NCBI GenBank assembly: GCA_035760865.1
Contig: DASTSE010000129.1
Coordinates: 1 to 16,226 of the forward strand
Source: Dokdonella_A sp035760865
GTDB taxonomy: Bacteria > Pseudomonadota > Gammaproteobacteria > Xanthomonadales > Rhodanobacteraceae
Length of the DNA stretch: 16,226 bases
Direction: 5' to 3'
Shown here: piece by piece, positions 1 through 8,182 of the stretch
How the letters are laid out: each line of letters opens with the position of its first letter
How positions within the stretch are numbered: the stretch's first letter is position 1
Position numbers and translations under genes: made by a program
Notes under the pieces: generated by a model
Database searches by the model: none
What the model was told of the DNA's origin: nothing
What the model saw: only the letters and a program-made list of their open reading frames with translations

Positions 1-1003
1 CGGGTTCGACCGCGCCCTGCAGCGTGTACCAGTGTTGCGCGGGCGCGCCCGCGTCGCCGGCCGCGTCGGCAAGGTACGTGTACCACGCAGCGAACAGCAC
101 GCCCTGGTTCGCATTGACGTCGAAGACGAGGCCCTGGCCGCTGGTCGCGGGGTCGGACCAGGTGCCGCCGAGCAGGTAGTTGCCGGGATTGCCGGGCGTC
201 GAGCCCGTCGGCGTGCAGGCGACGTTCTCGAGCAGGCGCACGAGCGGGATCGAGCCGTGCCGGCCGGAGCCGTCGGCGAAGCTGTAGTCGAGCGTGGCAT
301 GGCTGCAGTCGTCGACGTGCAGGCTGACCTCGCCGACGACGTGCGTGGACGTCGCCTGGGCGGAATCGAAGCGGCCGCCGAGCGTCTGGTAGATCAGCAT
401 CGTCGCGGTGTCGTCGGCGGTGACCTCGCCCTGCACGGTGTACCAGCGCAGCCCGCCGCCGCTCGTGTCGAACGTGAACCAGCCGCCGAAGAGCAGGCCG
501 GAGCCGGCGGACTGGAGATCGGGGAAGACGTCGATGACGAGCCCCTGCGACTCGGTGGCCGGGTTCGCCCACGAGCCTGCGAGGCCATGCTGGTTCATGT
601 CGAAGCGGGCCGGCGCGGTGCCTTCGACCGTGATCGTGCCGGTCATTCCCATCGCCTGGTGCACTTCGCAGTGGTAGCCGAATGTGCCGGGCGCGTCGAA
701 CGTGACCGAGGCGTGCCACGCGGCGTTGCTCGGATTGCCGTTGCCGCCGCTGCCGTCGCAACCCTGCGCGCAGCGGAACGCGCCGTCGTCGGCGGCGACG
801 TTGTGCGAACCGCCCTGGTTGTCGAACACGACCGTGTCGCCCACCTGGATCGTGAGCTGGCGCGGACTGAAGCTGAGGTCGGCGTAGTAGTAGCCGACGC
901 TGTAACTCTGCCCGCCGACGCTCACGTGATGCTCGGTCGCCGACACGGGAGCGGCGAACAGCAGGAGCAGGGCGGCGAGGCCCAAGCCGCTGGCGTTGCG
1001 CAT
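1..1003 (-). CDS. Secreted cupredoxin (plastocyanin-like) protein with tandem GQG/aromatic repeats, C-terminus cut by window edge
   Basis: The frame is open from ATG at 1003 to the left edge (334 codons, no stop), so the gene is partial at its 3' end. Residues 1-22 form a Sec signal peptide (MRNASGLGLAALLLLFAAPVSA). Residues about 30-127 are a cupredoxin domain: His67 (SHNVA), Cys112, His115 and Met120 (YHCEVHQAMGM) have the C-x2-H-x4-M spacing of type 1 copper sites such as plastocyanin. Two copies of a repeat follow, about 140-195 and 277-332, each with G(S/T)W-x-(N/D)PAT, then GQGL or SQGL, then an aromatic strand and WYT-x-QG. Cys78/Cys82 and Cys233/Cys263 could form disulfides. GGAG lies about 6 bases before the ATG. 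It follows the acetyltransferase gene by 75 bases on the same strand and may be co-transcribed. The likely role is periplasmic or secreted copper binding or electron transfer; the role of the repeats is unknown to me. Copper binding is inferred from the ligand pattern. Confidence 0.88.
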   Translation of the reverse strand, partial: MRNASGLGLAALLLLFAAPVSATEHHVSVGGQSYSVGYYYADLSFSPRQLTIQVGDTVVFDNQGGSHNVAADDGAFRCAQGCDGSGGNGNPSNAAWHASVTFDAPGTFGYHCEVHQAMGMTGTITVEGTAPARFDMNQHGLAGSWANPATESQGLVIDVFPDLQSAGSGLLFGGWFTFDTSGGGLRWYTVQGEVTADDTATMLIYQTLGGRFDSAQATSTHVVGEVSLHVDDCSHATLDYSFADGSGRHGSIPLVRLLENVACTPTGSTPGNPGNYLLGGTWSDPATSGQGLVFDVNANQGVLFAAWYTYLADAAGDAGAPAQHWYTLQGAVEP

Positions 1004-1078
1004 GGTCGTCTCCACGCAAGAGAATTTCGCGGAGTAGGTACCGCGCGGGCGCGGCCGGGTTGCGCGGTCGGCGCGTCC

Positions 1079-1603
1079 TTACAGCAACCGCTGCCAGTAG
1101 CCGACGTCGACCCAGCGGTCGAATTTGCGCCCTACCTCGATGAAGCGGCCGATGGCATGGAAGCCGGCCTTTTCGTGCAGCGCGATGCTCGCCGCGTTCG
1201 GCAGCGCGATGCCGCCGATGACCGCGTGCGTGCCGCACGCGCGCAGGGCGTCGAGCAGCGCGCGGTAGAGCGGCAGGCCGAGGCCGCGGCCGATGCAGTC
1301 CGGAGCGAGATAGATCGTGCTTTCGACCGTGTGGCGATACGCGCTACGCGCCTTCCACGGTCCCGCATACGCGTAGCCGGCGATGCGGTCGTCGCATTCG
1401 CTGACGAGCCAGGGCAGGCCGCGCGCGTGCACGTCGTCGATGCGCGCGGCCATCTCGTCCGCGCTTACGGCGGCCTCCTCGAACGTGACGATGGTCGAGA
1501 GCACGTAGTGGTTGTAGATCGTCGCGATCGTCGCCGCGTCCGCGCGCGTCGCTGCGCGGATCGTCGTCGACGCGGGCTCACTTCGGGCGGCGCGGCTTTC
1601 CAT
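1079..1603 (-). CDS. GNAT N-acetyltransferase, phosphinothricin / methionine sulfoximine acetyltransferase type
   Basis: 174-residue cytoplasmic acetyltransferase that moves the acetyl group of acetyl-CoA to an amine. The protein has the family landmarks: IRAATRADAATIATIYNHYV at 15-34, GYAYAGPWKARSAYRHTVES at 76-95, the CoA pyrophosphate loop IGRGLG at 104-109, LPNAASIALHEKAGF at 134-148, and the closing RWVDVGYWQR. These closely resemble Pat/Bar and YncA (MnaT) proteins, which acetylate phosphinothricin or methionine sulfoximine and sulfone; a physiological amino-acid-analogue substrate is therefore likely but unproven. I chose ATG 1603 because the fold begins within 15 residues and the next ATG (residue 51) is too late. 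This start lies inside the helicase gene, overlapping its last 26 bases in another frame, which suggests an operon with translational coupling. No strong Shine-Dalgarno sequence is visible; GGGGAAG lies about 14 bases upstream. Confidence 0.93.
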   Translation of the reverse strand: MESRAARSEPASTTIRAATRADAATIATIYNHYVLSTIVTFEEAAVSADEMAARIDDVHARGLPWLVSECDDRIAGYAYAGPWKARSAYRHTVESTIYLAPDCIGRGLGLPLYRALLDALRACGTHAVIGGIALPNAASIALHEKAGFHAIGRFIEVGRKFDRWVDVGYWQRLL

Positions 1604-3620
1604 CGTGCGGCTTCTTCCCCGCGGGCCGCTTCGGCGGCGTGAAGCCGCCGCGCTCGAACGACGGCGGCTTGGCCGATCTCGGAGCGCGCGGCTTGCCGGT
1701 CTCGGCGTCTTCGCCGCCGCGCGTGATGCGCAGTTGCTGCCCCGACACCCAGACCTTCTTGAGGTGCTTGAAGATTTCCGCGGGCATGCCCGACGGAAGG
1801 TCGACGAGGCTGTGGTCGTCGCGGATGTCGACGCGACCGATGTGCTTGCTGTCGAGGCCGGCCTCGTTCGCGATCGCGCCGACGATGTTGCCGGGCTTGA
1901 CGCCGTGCGCGTGGCCGACCTCGATGCGGAACGTCTCGAAGCCGGGCTCGGGCACGTGGGGAGCGCGTTCGCGCGTCGCGCCGTGATCGTGGGCCGCGCG
2001 ATGCGCGCGCGCGTCGTGTTCCTCGCGGTGGTGCGAGCGCGGCGGCCGCGTGCCCGTGCGCGCGGCGTCGTGCGTGCGCTCGTCGCGGGGGAGGGTGCGC
2101 GCGTCGTGCTCGCCCTGCGAGCCCGCATCCGCCCGGTCCGCGGCGCGCGGCGCCGCAGCGTGCTCGCCCTTGCGCGGGAACGGCGTCGCCGCGTGCGCGC
2201 GCGGGCCGCCGTGCCGGTCGCCGTCGCGCGGGCGGCGTTCGCGCTCGCCCTCGCGCGCGAACGCGCGTTCCATGCGCGGCGGCGGCGCGAGCAGCAGCGG
2301 CTGCTCGCCCTGCACGAGCCGCGCGAGCGCGGCCGCGACCTCGACCGCGGGCACGTTGTGCTCCTGCTCGAACGACTCGACGAGCTGGCGATAGACGCCG
2401 AGGTCGTCGCTGCCGAGCGCGTCGGAAATGCGCTGCTTGAACTTCGTGATGCGCTGGTCGTTGACCGCTTCGACGCTCGGCAACTGCATCTCGGCGATCG
2501 GCTGGCGCGTCGCGCGCTCGATCGCCATCAGCATGCGCTTCTCGCGCGGCGCGACGAACAGGATCGCCTCGCCGCTGCGGCCGGCGCGACCGGTGCGGCC
2601 GATGCGGTGCACGTACGCTTCGGTGTCGGTCGGGATGTCGTAGTTGAGCACGTGGCTGATGCGCTCGACGTCGAGGCCGCGCGCGGCGACGTCGGTCGCG
2701 ACGAGGATGTCGAGCTTGCCGTCCTTGAGCTGCTGGATCAGCCGCTCGCGTTGTGCCTGCACGATGTCGCCGTTGATCGCGGCGGCGTCGAAGCCGCGCG
2801 CCTGCAGCTTCTGCGCGAGCTCTTCGGTCGCCGACTTCGTGCGCGTGAACACGATCATCGCCTCGAACGGCTCGGCCTCGAGGATGCGCGTGAGCGCGTC
2901 GAGCTTCTGCAGGCCGCTCACGTACCAGTAGCGCTGGCGGATGTTCGCCGCGGTGGTCGTCTTCGCGGCGATGCGCACTTCGACCGGGTCGCGCAGGTAG
3001 GTCTGCGCGATGCGCCGGATCGGCGCCGGCATCGTCGCCGAGAACAATGCGACCTGGCGCGCCTCGGGTGTCTTCTGCAGCACCTTCTCGACGTCGTCGA
3101 TGAAGCCCATGCGCAGCATCTCGTCGGCTTCGTCGAGCACGAGCGTGGTCAGTTGCGACAGGTCGAGCGAGCCGCGCTCGAGGTGGTCGATCACGCGGCC
3201 GGGCGTGCCGACGACGACGTGCACGCCGCGCTTGAGGCCGCCGAGCTGCGGTCCGTAGCTCTGCCCGCCGTAGATCGGCAGCACGTGGAAGCCCGGCATC
3301 TTCGCCGCGTAGCGCTGGAACGCCTCGGCGACCTGGATCGCGAGTTCGCGCGTCGGCGCGAGCACGAGCGCCTGCGGCTTCGTCTTCGCGAGGTCGATGC
3401 GCGACAGCACCGGCAGCGCGAACGCGGCGGTCTTGCCCGTGCCCGTCTGCGCCTGGCCGAGCACGTCGCGACCTTCGAGCATCGGCGGGATCGTCGCGGC
3501 CTGGATCGGCGACGGCGTCTCGTAGCCGACCTCGGCGAGCGCGACCAGCAGCGGCTCGGCGAGGCCGAGGTCGCGGAACGGAATCGGATCGGGCGTGGCG
3601 TCGCGGGCGTCGTTCGACAT
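1578..3620 (-). CDS. deaD: DEAD-box ATP-dependent RNA helicase, DeaD/CsdA type
   Basis: 680-residue cytoplasmic RNA helicase that uses ATP to unwind RNA duplexes; CsdA relatives act in ribosome assembly, cold adaptation and mRNA decay. All core motifs are present: Q motif with Gln40, AQTGTGKT at 57-64, PTREL at 89-93, TPGR at 139-142, DEAD at 163-166, SAT at 194-196, ARGLD at 313-317 and HRIGRTGR at 338-345. A dimerisation-like helical region lies at about 380-440. A low-complexity Arg/His/Asp/Glu-rich linker runs from about 450 to 557, then a DbpA/CsdA-type RNA-binding domain at about 563-634, and a basic tail rich in Lys, Arg and Pro. The length is slightly above E. coli CsdA (about 629). 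ATG 3620 gives the expected N-terminus; no clear Shine-Dalgarno sequence precedes it. It is the first gene of a minus-strand run with the acetyltransferase, and is divergent from the beta-helix gene at 3758. RhlE or DbpA identity is less likely given the length and the RNA-binding domain. Confidence 0.95.
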   Translation of the reverse strand: MSNDARDATPDPIPFRDLGLAEPLLVALAEVGYETPSPIQAATIPPMLEGRDVLGQAQTGTGKTAAFALPVLSRIDLAKTKPQALVLAPTRELAIQVAEAFQRYAAKMPGFHVLPIYGGQSYGPQLGGLKRGVHVVVGTPGRVIDHLERGSLDLSQLTTLVLDEADEMLRMGFIDDVEKVLQKTPEARQVALFSATMPAPIRRIAQTYLRDPVEVRIAAKTTTAANIRQRYWYVSGLQKLDALTRILEAEPFEAMIVFTRTKSATEELAQKLQARGFDAAAINGDIVQAQRERLIQQLKDGKLDILVATDVAARGLDVERISHVLNYDIPTDTEAYVHRIGRTGRAGRSGEAILFVAPREKRMLMAIERATRQPIAEMQLPSVEAVNDQRITKFKQRISDALGSDDLGVYRQLVESFEQEHNVPAVEVAAALARLVQGEQPLLLAPPPRMERAFAREGERERRPRDGDRHGGPRAHAATPFPRKGEHAAAPRAADRADAGSQGEHDARTLPRDERTHDAARTGTRPPRSHHREEHDARAHRAAHDHGATRERAPHVPEPGFETFRIEVGHAHGVKPGNIVGAIANEAGLDSKHIGRVDIRDDHSLVDLPSGMPAEIFKHLKKVWVSGQQLRITRGGEDAETGKPRAPRSAKPPSFERGGFTPPKRPAGKKPHDGKPRRPK

Positions 3621-3757
3621 GCGCTGGAAGCGGCCGCGCCGCGAGGGGAGGGCGGCCTAGTGTAACCCAGTGCCGCGTCGAACCCCGCTACGGCACCTCG
3701 CTGTTCTGTTCGCACGCGTCGCGGTGTTGACACGTACACGCCCCGCGGAGGACCTCG
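3621..3757. promoter_or_regulatory. Divergent intergenic region, helicase gene versus beta-helix gene
   Basis: This 137-base gap separates two divergently transcribed genes and must hold the 5' ends of both. On the plus strand GGAGG at 3747-3751 sits 6 bases before ATG 3758, an excellent ribosome binding site that fixes that start. I could not find a convincing paired -35/-10 for either direction, so the promoter positions are not assigned. Confidence 0.6.
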
Positions 3758-5278
3758 ATGTCACGCCATGCTGCCTGTGCTTTGCTGCTCCTGCAGGCCA
3801 TTCCGGCCACTGCGACGACGTTTTCCGTGACCTCGACCGACGACAGCGGGCCGGGCACGCTGCGCCAGGCGATCCTCGACGCGAACGCGAACGGCGGCGC
3901 CGACACGATCGCATTCGCGATCCCCGGCACCGGCGTCCACACGATCGCACCGACCGGCTCCCTGCCGTCGATCACCGGGCCGCTGCTCATCGACGGCTAC
4001 AGCCAGCCGGGCGCGCAGCCCAACGGCCACACGCCCGCGCAAGGCGGTCTCGACGGCACCCTCGCGATCGAGGTGTCGGGACAGAACCTCCCGCCCACGC
4101 AATCGGAAGCGTTTCATCCGATCGAGGCGGACCTCACCCTTCGCGGCCTCGTCGTCAACCGGTTCCAGTGGGTCGCGTACGTGCCCGGCGGCGCGAGCCA
4201 GGACTCCACTCTCGCGATCGAGGGCTGTTACCTCGGTACCGACGCGACCGGGACCCAGGCCGCGGGCGCGAGCCAGGGCGCGGCGGTGCGCAGCGAAGAC
4301 GAAGCGCACGCGCTGCTGCGCATCGGCGGCGCCGCGCCGGCGGCGCGCAACCTCATCTCGGGATTCACCGACACGAGCGTCGGCGAAGGCGTCGCGATCA
4401 ACGTGCATCCCGCGCGTGGCGGCCCGATCGTCGAAGGCAACCTCATCGGCACCGACGCGAGCGGCACGCTGGCCATCCCGAACCTCGGCGGCATCGGCAT
4501 CGCGCGAAGCGGCAGCGCGAGCGTCGGCAGCGGTGCGCGGATCAAGGACAACGTCGTGTCCGGCAACCTCCAGTACGGCCTGCTCGTCACGTGCGGTTTC
4601 GGAGCGGACACGACCTGCATCGACGGACTCGCGATCACCGGCAACGTGATCGGCGCTCGGCGCGACGGCAGCGCACCGTTGCCCAACGGCACGTACGGCA
4701 TCCGCTTCGTCACCAACGACGCGGGCGCGGCGCACATCGTCGTCGGCGGCGACGCGGCGGCGGACGAGAACGTGATCGCGTACAACGCGGGCATCGGCCT
4801 CACGATCGCGAACGCGAGCAAGGGCACGATCGAGATCGCGCGCAACCGCATCTTCTCCAACGGCGGCCTCGACGTCGACCTGCCGAATCCCGAAAGCGGC
4901 CGCAACGCGAACGACGCCCACGATGCCGACGGCGTGTACGCGAACCGGCTGCAGAATTTCCCGTTGATCGAGTCGATGAGCCAGGCCGGAAACCAGCTCA
5001 CGGTGCGCTATCGCGTGCCGACCGCGACGAGCTACGCGACCTATCCGCTCGCCGTGCGCTTCTATCGCCCGGGTGCGAGCGGCGGCGACCGCTGGGTGGC
5101 GAGCGATACCTACGACGCGGTCGATGCTGAAATCGCCAGGACGGTCACGCTCGCGCTCGCCTCGCCGGCCGGCTTGCCGGGCCTCGTCGCGACCGCGAGC
5201 GACGCCGCCGGCAACACGAGCGAGTTTTCCGAGATCTTCGTTTCCGATCTGATCTTCGCCGACGGGTTCGATCCATGA
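3758..5278 (+). CDS. Secreted right-handed parallel beta-helix protein with C-terminal IFADGFD tail
   Basis: 506 residues. A Sec signal peptide covers about 1-19 (hydrophobic CALLLLQAIP, cleavage near ATA). Residues 22-45 (FSVTSTDDS, then GTLRQAILDANAN) match the N-terminal cap seen in CSLREA-type beta-helix proteins, without the Cys-Ser-Leu form. GYSQPG at 80-85 is shared with the paralogues at 6584 and 8183. The middle (about 130-390) repeats N-x-I-(S/G)-G and NLIGTDASGT-like coils, typical of PbH1 repeats. A terminal Ig-like stretch ends in DAAGNTSEFS, and the protein closes with DLIFADGFDP. No membrane anchor is visible. Such helices often bind or cleave polysaccharide or act as adhesins, but I see no catalytic signature and assign no activity. 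Its stop overlaps the start of the next gene as ATGA, so both are probably co-translated. Confidence 0.9.
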   Translation: MSRHAACALLLLQAIPATATTFSVTSTDDSGPGTLRQAILDANANGGADTIAFAIPGTGVHTIAPTGSLPSITGPLLIDGYSQPGAQPNGHTPAQGGLDGTLAIEVSGQNLPPTQSEAFHPIEADLTLRGLVVNRFQWVAYVPGGASQDSTLAIEGCYLGTDATGTQAAGASQGAAVRSEDEAHALLRIGGAAPAARNLISGFTDTSVGEGVAINVHPARGGPIVEGNLIGTDASGTLAIPNLGGIGIARSGSASVGSGARIKDNVVSGNLQYGLLVTCGFGADTTCIDGLAITGNVIGARRDGSAPLPNGTYGIRFVTNDAGAAHIVVGGDAAADENVIAYNAGIGLTIANASKGTIEIARNRIFSNGGLDVDLPNPESGRNANDAHDADGVYANRLQNFPLIESMSQAGNQLTVRYRVPTATSYATYPLAVRFYRPGASGGDRWVASDTYDAVDAEIARTVTLALASPAGLPGLVATASDAAGNTSEFSEIFVSDLIFADGFDP

Positions 5279-6567
5279 TCGCACGCAAGCTGACGCTCGC
5301 ATCCGTACTCGCCGCCGCGATGCCAGCGCACGCCGCGCCGGCGTTCCTGCAACGCCTCGACGCCGGCGCGAACCTGATCGAGAACGCGGCGTACGGCTAC
5401 GGGTTGTCGGGCGACGAGGCGCGCATCGCGGCCGGGGAACCGGGCGGCCTCAGCGGCGGCGCGCCGGCGGTCGCGGGCGGTGCGGTCGAGATCTGGCGCC
5501 GCGAAGGCAGCGCCCTCGTGCGCGAGCAGCGCGTGCTGCCGCCCGTGCCGACCACAGCGGGACTCTTCGGCGTGCGCACGGCGCTTTCCGGCGACTGGCT
5601 CGCGGTGCTCGACACGTCGGGCGGCGAGCGCGTCCACCAGTACCTGCGCGCAGGGGGCGTGTGGTCCCTGCAGCAGACGCTCACGCCCGGCCCCGATGAC
5701 GGCAGCTGGGGCATTGCGCTCGGCCTACTCGACGATTGCCTCGTCGTCGGCTCGCCCGGCTACACGCCCGGCGCGGGCGCGTCGTCGAGCGGTGCCGTGC
5801 ATCGCTACCGCCGCAGCGGGACGACCTGGGTCGAACAGGCGTTGATCACGGGCCTCGACGACGCCGCCAACCGCACGTTCGGCGACGCCGTCGCGCTCGA
5901 CCGGCGCAGCGACGGGGTCCTGCAACTCGCGGTCGGCGCCGGCGGCAGGAACCAGGGCAACGGCGCAGTCTACGTGTTGCGCGACGACGGCGCCGGGTGG
6001 TTGCAGGAGCAGCGCCTGCAGCTCGCGGATGCGCAGCTCGACGAGCGCCTCGGCAGCGCGGTCGCGCTGCGCGGCGACACGCTGCTTGCCGGAGCGCCGC
6101 AAGCGACCATGTCGATGCAGGCGCTCGCCGGGCGCGCGGTCGTCTGGCGTCGTACCGGCAGCGGCGATTTTCCGTGGGTGCACGACGCGACGCTCGCCGA
6201 TCCGGCACCGGCGCAAGGCGACAAGTTCGGCCAGTCGGTGGCGCTCGTGCGGGAGGACGAGGCGCTCGTCGGCGTGCCGTGGCGCGACGTCGTCGTCATC
6301 GCTTCCTACGCCGATGCCGGCGCCGTGAAGCGCTACGTGCACGGGCGCAGCACGTCGACGTGCGCGCCGGCGTGGCTCGACGCCGGCGGCCTCGGCAATC
6401 CCGCGGCGCTGCCGCAGGCGGGCGCCCTGTACGGCGGCACGCTCGCCCGCGGACGCCTCGTCGGCATCGGCGCGATCGCCGCGACCGTGCAGTCGACCGC
6501 AGCGGCCGGATTCGTCGATGCGCTGTACGAAGACGGGGTGTTCGCCGACGCGTTCGATTGTCCCTGA
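5275..6567 (+). CDS. Secreted FG-GAP/beta-propeller-like protein with divergent C-terminal tail
   Basis: 430 residues. A signal peptide covers about 1-20 (MIARKLTLASVLAAAMPAHA). The mature part holds about six repeats built as (L/F)G-x-x-(V/A)AL, a short D-rich turn, a hydrophobic LAVG/LLAG/LVVG strand, and then GAV-x-(I/V/R)(W/Y)RR, for example near FGDAVAL, LGSAVAL and FGQSVAL. This is the layout of FG-GAP or integrin-alpha-like propeller repeats. The C-terminus is DGVFADAFDCP, a degraded form of the tail on the three neighbouring beta-helix proteins, with Gly replaced by Ala. ATG 5275 overlaps the upstream TGA in ATGA. No good Shine-Dalgarno sequence is seen, so translation probably depends on coupling to the upstream gene. 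Its stop faces the stop of the convergent gene only 16 bases away, with no hairpin between them. The likely role is a surface or secreted binding protein; the ligand is unknown. Confidence 0.88.
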   Translation: MIARKLTLASVLAAAMPAHAAPAFLQRLDAGANLIENAAYGYGLSGDEARIAAGEPGGLSGGAPAVAGGAVEIWRREGSALVREQRVLPPVPTTAGLFGVRTALSGDWLAVLDTSGGERVHQYLRAGGVWSLQQTLTPGPDDGSWGIALGLLDDCLVVGSPGYTPGAGASSSGAVHRYRRSGTTWVEQALITGLDDAANRTFGDAVALDRRSDGVLQLAVGAGGRNQGNGAVYVLRDDGAGWLQEQRLQLADAQLDERLGSAVALRGDTLLAGAPQATMSMQALAGRAVVWRRTGSGDFPWVHDATLADPAPAQGDKFGQSVALVREDEALVGVPWRDVVVIASYADAGAVKRYVHGRSTSTCAPAWLDAGGLGNPAALPQAGALYGGTLARGRLVGIGAIAATVQSTAAAGFVDALYEDGVFADAFDCP

Positions 6568-6583
6568 GCCGGCAGTCGTCCCT

Positions 6584-8155
6584 CTAGTCGAAGCCGTCCG
6601 CGAAGATCGCGTCCTGCAGCATGAACGTGCGGCCTTCGCTGAACTCGGACGTGTTGCCGTCGGCGTCGATCGCGACCGCGCTGATGTGCCTGCCGACGAG
6701 ACCGCCGGCCGCGGCGACCGGCAGCGAGAACGTGCCGATGCCGTTGTTGCCGGCCGTCGCGTTCGAGATCGTGACCTCGCCGGACCCGAGGTAGTCGCGG
6801 CCCTCGCCGTGCAGGCTCGCGTCGAGCAGGGTGTCGGCGTAGAAGTCGATCGTGTAGGTGCCGTTCGTGCTTTCGAGGTAGCCGTTCACGGTGCCGCCCT
6901 GGTCGCTGCCGCCGGCGCTGCCCAGCATCGGAAAGTTGAGCAACCGGTTCGGCGCGCCGGCCGCGGCCGTGGCATCGTTGTCGTTCGGCGTGACGCCGTC
7001 GCCGCCGAGGTCGATGCCGAGTCCGCCGTTGTCGTGCATCGCGTTGGCGCCGATGTAGTTCAGCGGCCCCGCATCGGGCAGTGAGACGCCGTCGCCGCCG
7101 TTGTAGGCGATCTTGTTGGTGCCGATGTTGTTGCCCGCCGCGCCGGCGGCGACGCGCACGCCGTCGCCCGCGTTGCCGAGCGCGTCGTCGGGCGTGCACG
7201 GCGGCGGGAAGCAGGTCGCGAAGCTCTTGAGCCCGATCCGGTTGTTCGAGACGCTGTTGGCCGCGGCGTTGACGCCTTCCAGCCGCATCGCGCTGCCGTC
7301 GTTGCCGGCGATCACGTTGTCCGTGAAGTAGTTCGACAGCGTCGCCAGATAGACGCCGTCGACGTTCGGCAACGGCGCCGATCCGCTGCGGGTCGTGCCG
7401 ATGAAATTGCCGCGTACCGTGGTGCCGCCGCCGCCGAGCAGGTTGATGCCGGTGCCGTTGCCCGAGATGAGGTTGCGCTGGGCGACGTCGCTGCCGCCGA
7501 TCGTGCGCGTGGTCGCGAAGTACGCGTTGCTCGCGGCGACGCGGATGCCGGAGTAGCCGTTGGTGATCGGCGTGACGCCATCGGCGGCGACGCCGAGGAA
7601 GTTGCCGCCGACGGTGAAATTGCCGCCGTCGATGCGGATCGCGTCGTCGAAGCCGCCGATCGAGAGGCCCGATACGTCGAACGTGTCGGTGACGTCCGTC
7701 GGCGTGAAGCGCAGTCCTTGCGCGACGCTGTCGCCCGCGGAGACGCGCAGCTGCACGCAGATGGTCGCGTCGTCGGCGGTCGCGGCCGTGTTCGCGCTCG
7801 CACCGGGCTGGGTGTAGCCGCGGATCGACAGGCTGTCGGTGATCGCGGGCAGCGGGCTCGCGGTGATCAGCGCGATCGTCTGCGGACAGCTGCCGCTGAT
7901 GTTGAAGCCGATGATGTTCGGGTCCGCGTCGGCGTTCGCATCGATGATCGCCTGGCGCAGGGTGCCTGGCCCCGCGACGGCGGTGCTCGTCACGATGAGG
8001 ATCGTCGCGCCATCGAAGCGATCGCCGCAACGCCCGGACGGCGCGTCCGTGCACGACGCCGCGGCGTTCGGCGAACCGGCGTGGGCCGCGAAGGCCGCGA
8101 GTGCGAGCGTCAGCGCGGGCGCGCGCCGGAGCGCGTTCGGGATGGCGTGGTTCAT
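6584..8155 (-). CDS. Secreted parallel beta-helix protein, paralogue 2 of the island
   Basis: 523 residues. The signal peptide is about 1-26, with cleavage after AAFAAHA. Two cysteines follow in a short spacer, then ILIVTSTAVAGPGTLRQAI at about 52-70 as the beta-helix cap, GSCPQTIAL, RGYTQPGAS, and many coils with N-x-I-(S/G)-G-N and NFIGTTRSGSAPLPN. A conserved loop, RIGLKSFATCFPPPCTP followed by DALGN, projects from the helix. Near the end are GRDYLGSGEVTISN and DADGNTSEFS, then the tail DAIFADGFD directly before a TAG stop. ATG 8155 has GGAGA upstream at good spacing. The gene lies 27 bases downstream of its larger paralogue on the same strand, so they form a likely two-gene operon from a tandem duplication. 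An adhesin, polysaccharide-binding or structural role is possible; no catalytic residues are evident. Confidence 0.9.
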   Translation of the reverse strand: MNHAIPNALRRAPALTLALAAFAAHAGSPNAAASCTDAPSGRCGDRFDGATILIVTSTAVAGPGTLRQAIIDANADADPNIIGFNISGSCPQTIALITASPLPAITDSLSIRGYTQPGASANTAATADDATICVQLRVSAGDSVAQGLRFTPTDVTDTFDVSGLSIGGFDDAIRIDGGNFTVGGNFLGVAADGVTPITNGYSGIRVAASNAYFATTRTIGGSDVAQRNLISGNGTGINLLGGGGTTVRGNFIGTTRSGSAPLPNVDGVYLATLSNYFTDNVIAGNDGSAMRLEGVNAAANSVSNNRIGLKSFATCFPPPCTPDDALGNAGDGVRVAAGAAGNNIGTNKIAYNGGDGVSLPDAGPLNYIGANAMHDNGGLGIDLGGDGVTPNDNDATAAAGAPNRLLNFPMLGSAGGSDQGGTVNGYLESTNGTYTIDFYADTLLDASLHGEGRDYLGSGEVTISNATAGNNGIGTFSLPVAAAGGLVGRHISAVAIDADGNTSEFSEGRTFMLQDAIFADGFD

Positions 8156-8182
8156 GGGCAGGTCTCCAGGCGATGCAACGGT

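Noticed and set aside
1041..1067. Hairpin (CCGCGC / GCGCGG) between the acetyltransferase and cupredoxin genes as a terminator
   Set aside because: 15-base loop and no U-tract after it; such stems are common by chance in this base composition.
32..1642. Long plus-strand open frame of 536 codons opposite the cupredoxin and acetyltransferase genes
   Set aside because: Its product is Arg/Ala/Val/Asp-rich without a recognisable domain. The minus strand encodes a cupredoxin and a GNAT with clear motifs, so this frame is a GC-rich shadow.
3659..3664. Minus-strand TACACT as a -10 for the helicase gene
   Set aside because: No -35 resembling TTGACA at 15-18 bases upstream; the match alone is too weak.
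1605..3665. 686-codon plus-strand open frame antisense to the RNA helicase
   Set aside because: It mirrors the helicase gene almost exactly, and its composition (Arg, Val, Asp, His, Leu blocks) is typical of antisense frames in high-GC genes.
3727..3732. Perfect TTGACA on the plus strand upstream of the beta-helix gene
   Set aside because: It lies only 25 bases before the ATG; a -10 at 17 bases would fall on the Shine-Dalgarno site and reads GACCTC-like, not TATAAT-like.
6568..6583. Bidirectional terminator between the convergent genes
   Set aside because: Only 16 bases lie between the stops and they contain no inverted repeat or T-run.
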